Positions 10,247-26,900 of a DNA stretch of 63,053 nucleotides are shown piece after piece. The position numbers and the translations under genes were made by a program. The DNA comes from Azolla pinnata (Eukaryota; Streptophyta; Polypodiopsida; Salviniales; Salviniaceae). Position 1 is the stretch's first letter; every line of letters begins with the position of its first letter. The notes below the pieces were generated by a model. That model was not told where the DNA came from. It searched no databases and was given only the letters and a program-made list of their open reading frames with translations. The stretch is from the NCBI GenBank assembly GCA_037176905.1, contig JBBBWG010027446.1, positions 1 to 63,053 of the forward strand, given 5' to 3'.

Positions 10247-13200
10247 TCATTTCTTGAGAACAAATGAATATAATGTCGCTCTGAACACGTCATAATACTT
10301 GAACGAAACTTGTGCGGGCATCACAGATACAGCAACAAATCCTTGTCCATCGAACACAAATTGTACACCTGCACCTTCTCCGTATGGTTGTAATCCATTG
10401 TAAGCCTTTGAACCTCCACCGCTTGTAATAAAGTGAATAGGACTGAGAGCCAACAGTTTGTGCAGTATCAAAATCAGACAACCCACTTCTTGTCGAAAAC
10501 AGTCAAAAAGCATATTAGCCAAGCATCGGGTCACAAAAACCTTCACAAACCTGTCTGCACGCTTTATGTGTTGAACATTGTGGTCATGTCCATTGATGTA
10601 TGCATCCACTTTGTACTTCTACACAATGGAACCGCAGGGTAACGAAATTTGTTAGGGAAAAAAAAAACCCATTAACTTAATGGTAATACTTTCCATATAG
10701 TAGTCTCCCACCTCAAGAATCGGTAAGACCTGATTCACGAGCTCTATCGTATCACCGTGATGGCCAACTGTATGGATTGGGTGATGTCCCAAAACCATCT
10801 TCCATGTGGCATCTGAGTTTCGCAAATTAATTTCAAGGTCCTATACAAAGGGTTTGGTAATCTGTCATATAATCTTTTTCAACAAAGTACACGACTAACT
10901 ACTTACAGCATTGAAAATGAATATTCCAAAGATTTCCATTGCACATGTGCATATAAAGGATGAAGAGCTACAAAACTTCTTAATATGATTATTATCCTCG
11001 AGCTAATGGTCTCCGAGAATCAACAAACTAGAGCCTGTGAAGAATTTTGAAGAGAATTGTTGATGGAAATTGACCTGATCAAGATCAGAAACTCAGTTTG
11101 GACGTCGTACGTTACAGCAAGTGTAGAATCAACACCATTTCAGGTAGGGTATGAAGTCAATGCTATATCTCCTATGAGTATATGTAGTCGAGTCACTGGA
11201 GAGTACAAGTGAAGGAATGGCTAGATGAAGGTGCCTCAATCAAATGCCAAAAGCTGATGTTGGGCGTAGAAAAAATGAGTCAAAATGACGCAGTGGCTGA
11301 GAGCCAACAAGAAGCATTCATCATCGACATCAAAAGGGGAATTAGTCGAAGAGAACAAGATCAGACTCGTGTATTTGTCAGGAGGGGTTAAAAATTACGT
11401 GGACATGGCCATATTGGATCAAGAAGATAATTATTGAAACGGTCATGGATAATTAAACAAAACTACAGACTTGGGAAGCAAAACGTATGTTACTAAACAT
11501 CGATATCTAAAAAATTCAGCTCTGGAAAAAAAGCTCTAACTTAGTTCTGTGATTTTTTGTAGCTTTACCCTAACCTGCTCCTGTCACGTTTTTTCTGGTA
11601 TTAAACAAGGAACACTCACAGGACATGCATACATAATAATGTGGTTCATCGAGATCGGTACCTCAAGCTGATACCGTAGTTGATCTGCTCGAGGAGCTAA
11701 CCCTCTCCAATCAAAGCTCTGTGTTTGGTTCTCCCAATATTCATTCACGAAAGGTGTTGTATCAATGAAGAACATATCAATATTGGCATGGCAATCACCT
11801 AGAAATTTCGCAATATTTTGTATATAACAAAAAAAAAACAAGAACCCAATAAAAATGCAAATATAATGCAAAGGGGCATCTATTCAAAAGTACCAAGATC
11901 TGGCGGCAGTTTGCAAAGCGCTGTGCGCAACTCGAATTCTCGTCGGCAAAACCATCTTGGATCACGTTTGACGATCTCATCGCTCAATTGGGCAAGAACA
12001 TCCCCCATGTAGTCATGGTTGCCAAGCACTATGTATGAATGATATTGATGATATTTAGTATGATATGATACCTGACATATTATAATTTGGTCACCGTGTA
12101 TATATATTGATCTGAAACACTCATCACACAAATATTTAGTTCATCACTTATATATGTTGATCTGAATCACTCATCACGCATATAATTTGTTCACCTCGTA
12201 TAAGTATATAATCGTACAATTTGAATCATTCACCATATATAATCTAGTTAGCATTCGACAGTCTCATTGCACACATTAGCAAGATCATCTCCCATGCAAT
12301 CATGATTACCATGCATTATAAGTGAATGATATTGTGGATTTGACACTACAATCAAAATCAAGGTCTTGCATAGATACAAAAAATTAGAATTGGATCAGTA
12401 GTATATTCTAATACCACAAATACATGATGAACTATCTTAAGACTATGATCTCAATGGTTCATCTCATAGGATTGTTGTGGATTAAAAAGGCCATTTCCTA
12501 ATCCGACAAAGGATTCAGAACCATCAGTCTCATGTGAAAGAATCGCGAGTTAGACAGAATAATCGTGAGAAGACGATCATTAGCCTAAGTAGTAAAGAAA
12601 AGCCTGAGTGGTGCATAGGAAGAATTTATAGGCTGGAAAGACACCTAGTATTTCCTTCAGAAAAGATTAGAGTATATTAGTATTTACCAGTGTACCATGT
12701 TGTCTGTAGGCTTGGAGCAGTGTATATATCAGTGAAAGAAGCTGCAAAAGCTGGATCGTCAACACCTTTGAGCCCCGTCTCATAGAAGTTATCACCCACA
12801 GAGACAACAAATTGAATCGCAAGCTCTTCTCCTACTCTCCCCATCTGCAGAAAACAAAGCTTAATTGCTGCATGACTCTTCCCACCTCCATAAAACGAAC
12901 CCGAACATGGAATATTTCGCCTCATTTCAATCTCAAAGTCGAATAGCTCTAACCTGAACCGCGATTTCAGATTGGTTATACTTCCCTTCTCTGCCCCAAT
13001 CTCCAACAACAAGAAAGTTGAGGGGCTGTGAAGGATCGCCATGAAATAAGTTCTCCACGATCTTGTTGCTATCTTTACGATTATAAATTCGTTGATTGAA
13101 CGCGCCGAAAGCAATGAATAAAAGAACCAGAAATAGAGAGAACGAAGCAGCCCAGTTCCAAGTAGAACACTTTCTGGGGGATCCATGACGTCCTTGAAGA

Positions 13201-13608
13201 TCCTATCCGCATCAAAATGTACAACACCCGACAAATTTCAATGATCGGATCAATACATGGAAAGAAGAGGAAGCGAAGCGATGATGGAAATGCCAAAGAA
13301 AAGAGGGAACGAATGAAGGGAAACGGTATTGGAACGTCGTGCAGGGGATGAGTAAGGGGAAGAGAAGCCGGAACAAAAGCTAGATTTTTCCTTACTGCAC
13401 CTGAGAAGTTGTTCAGCAACAACATTAACAACAACGGAAACAGGAGGAAGAAAAGAAATTCTTTGGGCGTTCTGGAATGGAGCCTTCACCAGCTGAAGCG
13501 GATTGGACACAAGAATGGAGGGGGAAGAGAGAGAGAGAGAGAGAGAGAATCAGGGTTTGATTATCGTACCTGAGAAGAGCGTGGAAGAAGGACAAGGTGG
13601 AGTGCCAT
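10247..13608 (-). CDS. Purple acid phosphatase, low-molecular-weight type (PAP3/7/8/17-like)
   Basis: Eight exons: 13608-13570, 13202-12954, 12844-12688, 12028-11894, 11798-11662, 10840-10712, 10618-10551, 10442-10247; total 1110 nt, 369 aa. All metal-binding motifs of the family are present in order: GDWG (about 79), GDNFY (113-117), GNHD (151-154), VLGHHP and NGHDHN. The enzyme hydrolyses phosphate monoesters at a binuclear metal centre. Low-molecular-weight plant PAPs are usually secreted or vacuolar. Here a hydrophobic segment at residues 31-48 follows a 30-residue basic N-terminus, which looks like a signal anchor rather than a plain cleavable signal. The tiny first exon (13 codons) is chosen because its donor and the acceptor at 13202 restore frame; the first in-frame stop upstream of exon 2 lies in that intron. 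Exons 2-8 are secure, exon 1 less so. Confidence 0.9.
12075..12245. repeat. AT-rich tandem repeat, unit about 50-55 bp
   Basis: At least three imperfect copies contain ttgatctgaa(a/t)cactcatcac preceded by an ataatttg-ttcac type block. The array separates exon 4 from its decayed copy and probably arose with that duplication. Confidence 0.7.
12250..12345 (-). pseudogene. Decayed duplicate of the GNHD exon inside the phosphatase intron 3
   Basis: This block in intron 3 resembles the start of exon 4 and its acceptor. The plus strand at 12288-12307 (tctcccatgcaatcatgatt) matches 12001-12020 (tcccccatgtagtcatggtt). On the minus strand it still reads GNHDCMGDDLA against GNHDYMGDVLA in the real exon, then drifts to a stop. 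The acceptor AG before the real exon (catag/tg) is AA in the copy (tataa/tg), so it should not be spliced in. Confidence 0.75.
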
Positions 13609-14752
13609 GGGTTACGAAGGAGAGCAAGGAAGGAAGAAGAAGATGGCGATGGATTGTTTTGCTACTGCTGCCGCTTCTGGTTTTCCTGCTGAGTTTATAT
13701 TTAGTTAGCACTTAGAAAGAAGCCCACGCAAACTGTACGAGCCTTTCCCGCAGCCTGATCAGCCCTCTCGTCCTTTTCCTTCTTCGGGGCACAACACAAA
13801 GGGACAAGGAGTCTATGCATTGCATGGAGCTGGAGATGAAGAAGAAGAAAAACATTGCTGATTGTATACATTAGCAAGAAGAAGAAGAAGAAGCTGATGA
13901 TGATGATGATGATGATGATGATTAAGAAGAAGAATAAGAGAAACACAAAAGGCAAAGATTAGTCATTCTCTAGTAGCAATGCTGATTGCATACATTATCA
14001 AGAAGAAGAAGATGATGATGATGATGATGATGAAGAAGAAGAAGAAGAATATGTTACGGTTACATGCATCAAGGGCATGTAAGACAATTGGGGTAAACAA
14101 AGCATCAAACGCCCAATCCTGGTGTTCATATACAGATACACAATTCGGTGTTCTGATGGAGAAATGCAAGGGAAATTGGACAAAGGCAGTAAAACTTGAC
14201 TGGAAAAAAATTGTATTGTGAATACTTGAACTTTGTTTATACATGTTTGCTGCTCCATCACATAAAAGAAACAAGATTTGATGCACCTGAATTAAATGAC
14301 ATCCATTTCTGTCGGATACAAAAGTTCATGAACACCAATTTTACCAATTTCAATGTCCCCGATGTTCTGCAATGTAGAGAGTTTCCGGTTTACAAGAGAA
14401 TTAGACACTTGCTTACACCACAGGAAACTCGTCCACAAGAAGCATCTTCCAATATTTACAAATCCAACAAATAGTGTGATGTTTTGGATTGGGCCGTCCT
14501 GCAATGTCCTCCAAGAACGGACTTACATTGTCATGAATGCAGCTACCAACAGTCTCCAACTGAAGTTGGGTACAAATGTCTGTATTATGACCATTGGAAA
14601 CTAATGTTGCTTTTTGCGAAATAACAAGGCCTCGTATGAGCCGAAATTCATGGATGTGTACAACCCCATAGTGTGATTATGAAGAGCACTGTGTAATCAA
14701 ATTCACTTCTTTATTTACTGTTATAATTTGTCTTGCCATCAACATTGATTGC
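13609..14752. other. Intergenic: phosphatase 5' flank and L7Ae-like 3' flank
   Basis: Contains an AG run near 13528-13548, GAA/GAT microsatellites at 13876-13935 and 14000-14050, and a direct duplication of roughly 125 bp. The motif gctgattg(t/c)atacatta(g/t)caag occurs at about 13856 and 13980, each followed by GAA then GAT repeats. No gene seen. Confidence 0.55.
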
Positions 14753-17162
14753 CTAAGCCCCGTTAGCAGCCATGAAACTCTCCAATGCATTGTTTATACT
14801 GGAGTTGGCTACCTGAAATAATTTCATTATCAATCAACACATGAAAAAGGAAGCAAGTCAAAAAGTCGAAGGAACAGAAAAAATAAAATTTTGAGAAAAT
14901 AAACAACTGCTGCTTCAAGGTCTTTTCCTCCTGCAAAGGCATATACAACTGCTGCTTCAAGGGCAGACAAAGGACATTTAAGAAGCAATTAACCTTAAGC
15001 AATACACAGGAAATAAAGTCCTTTACAATTAACCTTAAGCAATTAACCTTAAGCAATGTCCTTTACAGGAAATAAAGAAATACACAGGGGTATATCATGG
15101 TTTTACGCCCCCCTCCCCTACCCATAAAGCAATGCTGTGATTATAAAACAACTAAAAGGGTTTAACAGTCTCACATGTTGACAATAAAACGGCCGCTCAT
15201 ATCTAGTATTTGAATGCACAGGAGAAAATACCTTCACTCCAACTGCTAATGCTGTGCGCATTCGGAATACTGCCCCTAGCTTTAAAGAACCCGTTCCGTT
15301 TCCACCACTTAGAGCAAAAAAAGGAACACCCCTGCTTGATGCTAAGCTTGGAAGGTGTCCTACAAGGATGTGTGGATGAGCATCCATTGCCACCAAAACA
15401 GCCTGTAAACGTTGATTTGACATGTTCATATCCAGCTTTACAAATTATTTTGCACGTTATCCTACCTAGTATTCTATCCAAAAGGGTTCAAATACAACAT
15501 TCTTTGATATTAGGCAAGTGACCTACAACAGATTTTATCTTTAGAAAGAATAAGGAACACATGTTATTTGAACGCAATTTAGATTTGAACCTTTGACTGA
15601 AAGCCCACCCATTTCATAGCCCTTTCACACATTCTTGCACTTATACTTGTTCAGACACTTGTTCCAAAACTAAAACATTCACAGTAACATGATTTACTGA
15701 CATGAAGATATCGTTTTTTACAATTGGCTCCATCAGATGCTTCTTCCGATTGTCTACTTTTTTTTTCTTCCAAAGAACTAACTTCTATACGTGGCATGTT
15801 CTCTAAGGTTCGAGTGACATCATTGATTCCAACGCAAAACAATTCCTGCATGTAGAGGTAAGTTTGTTCATAAGCCTAAACTGAACTTTAATTGTCTTGG
15901 TATAGCAAGGAGAAAACAGTGGAATTCCAAGGTATCAGTTCTAGGCCTTGTGTGCACAAAGAAAGAAGAAAAAAAATCCACCAAACCTTGCATTTCTTCG
16001 TGAACTGCTTTTTTGATGTCGTTTCCAATGAGCTTCCGATTTCATTATTCAAAGCACTACATTTCAAACATTTGAGGAAATGTGTTGAAACACAAATGCC
16101 AGTACAGACGTCAGCAATCAATAACATAAAATCTGATGATAAAAATATTTAAAATTTTACAGCGATTAGATCAGATATTTTGCTGGAGACCAAATAGTCA
16201 TCATAATAATGTAACATAAGCCAGATTGCAGAAAGGAAACGGGATATTAATTCCTTATAGTTTTGGGAACAAGGATGCTGGGTAAAGAGGAAATAGAGTT
16301 TTTTTGGCACCAACTCCCTCTTGCATTAGCTTCATTCATCCTTCACGCTATTGTAATTTGCAATACTCGTATATTTTCTGTTCTGCTTACCTCCGCTATG
16401 TTTCTCCATCTTCTTCCAGCTTCTTGCATGCATATTTTTTCACATTATTTCGCTTCAGTTCCCATCCCATTTGTTTGGAAATTCTTATTGTTTCTTTTCT
16501 TTTTCACCTCTTCTTCCCAATCCTCTGCTCTCTCTATGCCTAGAGCACAAGTCCTTTCCACTTCATTTCTCTCCTCTAGTTTTCTATTTGACCTTTGAAG
16601 ACGATAATAAAATCTATCTATCTATCGCTATCCAGGTTATCACCATTCTCTCTTTCACTTCATCAACACAACTTCCGTTCCAATTTCTCTCCTCTCTTCT
16701 GTGCACTATTTCTTTGCAGTTCTCTTTCTTTCCCAATGGCCTTCATCCCAGGTACTAATCCATCAAGTTCAATCAGCTACCTATGACACTGCTCTCCTTC
16801 ACACAAAACTGCCTAAAATGTGACCACTTGAACCTTTACGTATCTACACACAGATACTTTCACATTACGTATAAAGGGCAAGATAAACACGGAGCAAAAA
16901 CAGTGAACTAACATGCGAAGCGACTCCAGAAGTCGGTCCAATTGAAGGCCTCTAACATCGTGACAGCTCCGAACCGCTCCTCGATCATCTCTTTCTTCAA
17001 GGAAAACGGAACAGCTACCATTAAAAAAAAAGTTTTTTTTCTTTCCGAGAAGAGTATGGAGAAGGAAGAGGGGATACCAGAAGCTTGAGGAACGCGCTTC
17101 CTCTTGCACGGCAGCGATGGCGATGGCGACGGCGATGGCAGCGCGGGGGGATGATCCTGCAT
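14753..17162 (-). CDS. L7Ae/L30e-family RNA-binding protein, Rpp38/Pop3-like (RNase P/MRP)
   Basis: Proposed exons: 17162-16913, 16132-15987, 15845-15702, 15402-15232, 14812-14753; 771 nt, 256 aa, all in phase. Exon 3 begins ELFCVGINDVTRTLE, the GIN-x-VTR-x-LE pattern of L7Ae-type kink-turn binders. Exon 4 gives LVAMDAHPHILVGHLPSLA followed by VPFFALSGG and LAVGVK, the alpha-beta-alpha core. In the Rpp38/Pop3 group such proteins bind the RNA of RNase P or MRP and help process pre-tRNA and pre-rRNA. The N-terminus (Pro/Ser-rich, then a KRKR basic patch) is plausible for a nuclear protein. Exons 3-5 are well supported. Exon 2 has two possible acceptors; 16132 is the one that matches the phase of the exon 1 donor. 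The family call is firmer than the exact RNase P assignment. Confidence 0.65.
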
Positions 17163-17259
17163 AGCACAGGCAGGAAGAAGAACTGATGGAACAAAATAAT
17201 TCAGATTTTGAACATCAGTTTCATCAGCACACGGTGATATGATCCCAATGGTATTTTAA

Positions 17260-17349
17260 GGATTCAGGATTTTTAGGGTTTAGGATTTAGGATTTAGGAT
17301 TTAGGGTTCAGGATTTAGGGTTTAAGATTTAGGATTTAGGGTTCAGGAT
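17260..17349. repeat. Degenerate interstitial TTTAGGG array
   Basis: About a dozen units of tttaggg, tttagga and ttcagga in tandem. This is the plant telomere repeat with variant units, lying about 100 bp upstream of the L7Ae-like start and directly next to the orphan exon. Confidence 0.85.
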
Positions 17350-17513
17350 GCAACTCCCAGGGTCCCATAGCTCGCGGCTTTGCCTAGACGACCAATGATG
17401 ATTCCACTTGGAGTGGTGAAATTGCCAAGGAGCTCGATTGCAATGCAGCAGAGTCTCATGAGAAGATCGATATGGCTCTTTTTGAACTCACCCTCGTGAA
17501 TCATCCATGTGAC
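17343..17513 (-). pseudogene. Orphan terminal exon, possible Pex11-like C-terminus
   Basis: A 171-nt segment preceded by a good acceptor (ttgttgcag), read in phase 0 and closed by TGA, gives 56 residues with a helical hydrophobic pattern: KKSHIDLLMRLCCIAIELLG, then GRLGKAASYGTLGVAS. The spacing of a basic helix, a Pro and a G-x-x-S near the end recalls the C-terminus of peroxisomal Pex11 proteins, but the match is weak. I found no upstream exons within 700 bp. It may be a relic of a rearranged gene, or the last exon of a gene whose other exons I failed to see. Confidence 0.3.
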
Positions 17514-18191
17514 CTGCAACAACGTCATTTAGTGCGTAATCCAAAAGATAGTTGAGTATGAGTTTGTACCACCACCGATTCTGATCTAGATTGAGTTTTG
17601 TGGTTTGTTTGAGATTTGACTTTGGGAGAGAGCTTGCATGGTCCAATGCCGATCAAGAAAACTCATGGATGAACGATAAAACGAGTACCAATTGTGTACA
17701 ATTAGTTGGTTTACGCCTTGATAGATAATACACACAAAACCACGACAATTCGCCCTTCTGAGACAGATACGAAGTCTCAAAGTGTCATACAAATCCCTCT
17801 TCAAGTTTCCATAGAAAGAAATGGTCCTAAGTGCATATATTCTCTAAGCAAACCAATGCCTGGATGGATTGAACTAAAAGAAATCCATGTGCTCAAAATA
17901 GAACCAGAAAAGAAAATTCTAGCGACGTAGAATCTTTGTTACACAAAGTCCATACATCTCAAGGAATTTAGAGTACAATGAATGAACCAAAAAGAGTGAT
18001 AGGAAAATGCCTTAGGACACCTGGTCTCTTTGTATTCGGACTTGCGTCACTTTATACGAACCTTCTTCATGGATCCATTATGATGACATGAATAAAGGAA
18101 GAAACAAGTCAAGCTTGCATGATCCTCTCATGACGAAATGTACAGAGCATTTTATACAATGCCAACAACACTAACAAAGAATAGAATCGTA

Positions 18192-23215
<5,024 letters not shown>

Positions 23216-23991
23216 GGTCGTAGGAGCTACGCAGATCTCAAATCGCAGTCGGAGGAGACGACGACGCGTCGCGCGCGCATGTTCAGGTTTTCATCATTTC
23301 TCGGGATGCCCTCGAAGAAGCTTCATCTCGCGCAGAATCAAAGCTGCTCTTTCTTCGTTCTGGAACTTGTGTTTTGATCAGATCAGATCAGCTCGCATGG
23401 AATGCAACAAATCTTGAGCTTTTTTTTTTTGTTAAATTTTTCTGTTGTCGCAAACCGCAACATGCTCTTCCTACTCGATCCCGCATCTGCATCACAATAT
23501 TGCGCGTGTCTGGGTTTCGGGTACATACAACCTCGTTCGACATAATCCTGCAGTTTCCCGATTTTGCGACGAATCTGCACTTCCCGGCAGGCTTCCGCGC
23601 CTTCTCGGTCGCTTGTTGTTTTCTTCGCCTCTCGATCGCTTCCTCGCCTGATTAAGATTGCTCGTCTATCTATTCTTCAAGCCTCGGTTCAATTAAACGT
23701 TCATCTTTCTATAAAAAAATTCTCGCTAAAACCTGAAACAGGACCTCCATCTAAAGGCTTTGTTCATCGCCCTTCTTCTTCTTCTTCTTCTTTCGAGTTG
23801 TCGCCTCTCGATCGCTTCCTCACCGATTAAGATCGTTAATCTATCTGTTCCTCAAGTCTCAGTTTAATTAAATCTTCACCTTCTGTAAAAAAAATTCTCG
23901 CTAAACCCTAAAACAGAGGATTTCGTCCTCCATCCAAAGATTTCGTTCATCGCTCTTCTTCTTCTTCTTCTTCTTCTTCCGAGTCGTCGCC
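23216..23991. promoter_or_regulatory. Shared divergent promoter region of WDR13-like and bystin genes
   Basis: 776 bp between opposed start codons. It includes the duplicated bystin leader (see repeat), CTT runs, and aaaccctaaaac telo-box-like sequence near 23905, a motif common in promoters of ribosome-biogenesis genes. Shared regulation is inferred from the layout only. Confidence 0.55.
23627..23990 (+). repeat. 176-bp tandem duplication in the bystin 5' leader
   Basis: Two copies, starting at 23627 and 23803, share gcctctcgatcgcttcctc, a tctgt/tctat-ttc-tcaag block, attctcgctaaa, a cctccatc block, and a CTT run followed by cgag(t)tgtcgcc. The second copy ends at the bystin ATG context (gtcgtcgccatgg). 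Where the ATG should follow, the first copy reads gttgtcgcctctcg. Confidence 0.85.
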
Positions 23992-26900
23992 ATGGCGCCT
24001 CCTCCTCCCCCTCCCGCGAAGCTGCAGGCCCGCCTCGATGCCGAGAAGGAGAGGAGAAAGAAGCAGAAGAAGAAGAAGAGAGGGGACGACGACTCTTCCA
24101 CGAAGCACGACTTCTCCCTCCCCCAGCTTCTCATGGAAGAGGACGTGGACGAGAGATTGTCGAGCAAGAGCCGACGCTCTGGGAAGTCCCGGAAACTTCA
24201 GGAGCCTCAGCAAGTAATCCGTTTGCAACTTTCTCTTTGTCTTTGTAACTGGTTTCGGCTGTAGGAGTAGTGTGATGGTGATGAAGTGTGGCCTGTAACA
24301 TGGCCTACGGTACGATATATCTGTCTATCATCGACGTGTCCCTAAGTTAATGCTGCTTATATGCCCCAAAAAGGCATCTTTTTTGGTCTATGACCATATC
24401 CTTGCAGGGGCATCAGAAATGAACTGAAATGTAATGAAAAGAAAGTGAAAATGACATCACCGTCAACTTCCTTACACTCCTTTTGAATAAAAGAAGAGTC
24501 GCATTCTTCTCGAGCCAGGCATCTTCCATCTGCTATGATCAAATTACAGCAGTAGAGAGAATTGGCTTCAATTGACAATGGGATTCAATATTCAAGATAA
24601 ATATTATATCTGTGAAAGGTTAGATAAAGGGGATCTTCCTAAGAGTTTAGAAATATATTGATCTATCTCTAAATAGATAACATCTCAGAGTACATTCTGT
24701 TGTCCTCGTAGCTCAAATTTTTTATGCCTACAGAACCAGAAGTGAAACCTTCTCAAGTACCACTGCGAACATATGTTTTGATGACTTCTGTTGTGGAATG
24801 ATTTGTGCTTGAGAGTGCAGATTTTGGTTACGACGGAAAAATCTAGGAATTTACTAGAGAAGGATTATGTCTTTCGAGAACTCAGAATATGCATTTAACC
24901 TTAAACAATATTATTTGTTCTATCTTGCAGTTCCTTGATAATGTGATAACCAACAAAATTCTAAAGGAAGCTCAAAAGCAGCAAAGAGAGATTGTGAAGG
25001 AGAGGTACAGAAAAAATACATCTTTTTTAATGTAAATTTACACACTTTTACTGACTCTATTACTCATTGTTGATGTGTAGTAAGTAATTCCTCTTCTCTC
25101 ATGTATTGGATGCTTATTCTCTTATTTCATGCTTATTCAGTATGTGCTCATCTGTTCATTATTTTGTACACAGTTGATGCACAACTCCTACTTTAGATGC
25201 TGACTAAGTAATGGGTGGGCATTTTCTTCTTCATAGGGATGAAGAAACTGGGATTGCAGCAAGTCAGGCAGCATTTTCTTCAATTCAGGATGGTATCATC
25301 AGTGATGATGATGAAGACGAAGACGACATATTTTCAGACACGCAGAGTCACTATGAGGAGTTTGATGTAAGCGATATTTGAAAATGAAATTTGTATTTCT
25401 CTTTTTCAACCTTAATTTCTTGGTAACCTGATGGATATCAATATTAATTCAAGGAAATTCCAGAAGAAGAGGAACGGATACTTGCTATGTTTATGGCAGA
25501 AAAAGCTGAACCTCAGCGAACATTGGCAGATCTAATTATGCAAAAAATTCAAGAAAAGGATTCATCTATCAAAGAAACAGGTTGTGCTTCACACCAGAGA
25601 ATCCAATAGATCAATCACCTTTATACCATTCATGTTATTTCAGTTGTTAACCTAGTTTCATCTTGCATATTATTAATTTTAGCAAAGAAATTTTATTTCG
25701 TATTTTTTGTGCCTCCACAAATTGCAGCAACTTGGTTTGATTGATCGCAATGAATGTGATCATCAAGGATCTTGACTTACTAGTTTTATAAAAGAATCAA
25801 CATCAACCAGCTCAAATGTTTCTTGATACTACAGTGATTTACATCAATTGCAACCATTTTAATAAAGCTTTCCGTTTCCTGTACTAATCAGGAGAAAGAC
25901 CAATGCCGGTGGTAGATGAGAAAATTATCGAGGTCTATAAAGGGTATGATCTACCATTTCCATTCCGTTTGTTTAGGTGCTTGATTAGGACTTTTTTTAG
26001 CATTGCTTGACTTTTTTCTTTGCTACATTTTTCCCGGGCTTTTCAAACAATTTGTAATTTACGACGATCCATGTAATTACAGGCATACCATTCTGAAAGC
26101 CATAGAGGCTAAAGAGCAATGGAAGTATTAGTCTAGAGGTTATCTTGCATTGTCTAGGCAAGGTAGCTTGCATTATACAACTGTATTGTTGGCATTTACC
26201 TATTGTGCAAAAACGGAAAAGAATTAACTTAGTAACTATTTAAACATCAAAGTTTTAGGAAAGAATTAAAGTCCCACTAAACAGACATCATTTTGACTTG
26301 CCATAGATCTTTATTCACATTTTTCTGAGTGTGTGAGCTTTTTTATCAGGGTTGGTAAACTATTGAGCAGATACAGATCTGGAAAGGTTCCAAAGGCATT
26401 CAAAATATTGCCAGGATTGTCAAATTGGGAGGAAGTGTTGTATCTCACTGAGCCAGAAAATTGGTCCGCCAATGCAATGTATCAAGCTACGCGCATTTTT
26501 GCCTCAAATCTGAATGCAAAAATGGCACAAAGGTTCTATAATTTGGTATTGTTGCCAAGAGTTCGAGATGATATACAATCGAACAGAAGACTCCACTTTG
26601 CACTTTATCAAGCATTAAAGAAAGCCGTGTACAAGCCTGCTGCATTCTATAAAGGCATTTTATTGCCTCTCTGTCAGGTGTGCTTAATCTGTACTATATC
26701 ATATTGGCACTGTATAAACTTCTATTTGAGAATCAAATGTTGAGCATTAGGCACTAAGGTTCAGATTTGAAATTTTTTTTCATGAATTGAATAATAAAGC
26801 TTGACATCTAATATTATCCTTACGTAGTGCAGTCAAGAACTTGCAACTTGCGTGAGGCAGTAATTATTGGAAGTGTAATTCAGAAAGTGTCGATTCCAGC

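Larger units (their letters stand above)
17163..18191. other. Intergenic interval with telomere-like array and an orphan exon
   Basis: Between the L7Ae-like start and the WDR13-like stop, both on the minus strand. Contains the degenerate TTTAGGG array and one exon-like segment described separately. The remainder (17520-18190) is AT-rich with no recognised coding signal. Confidence 0.55.
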
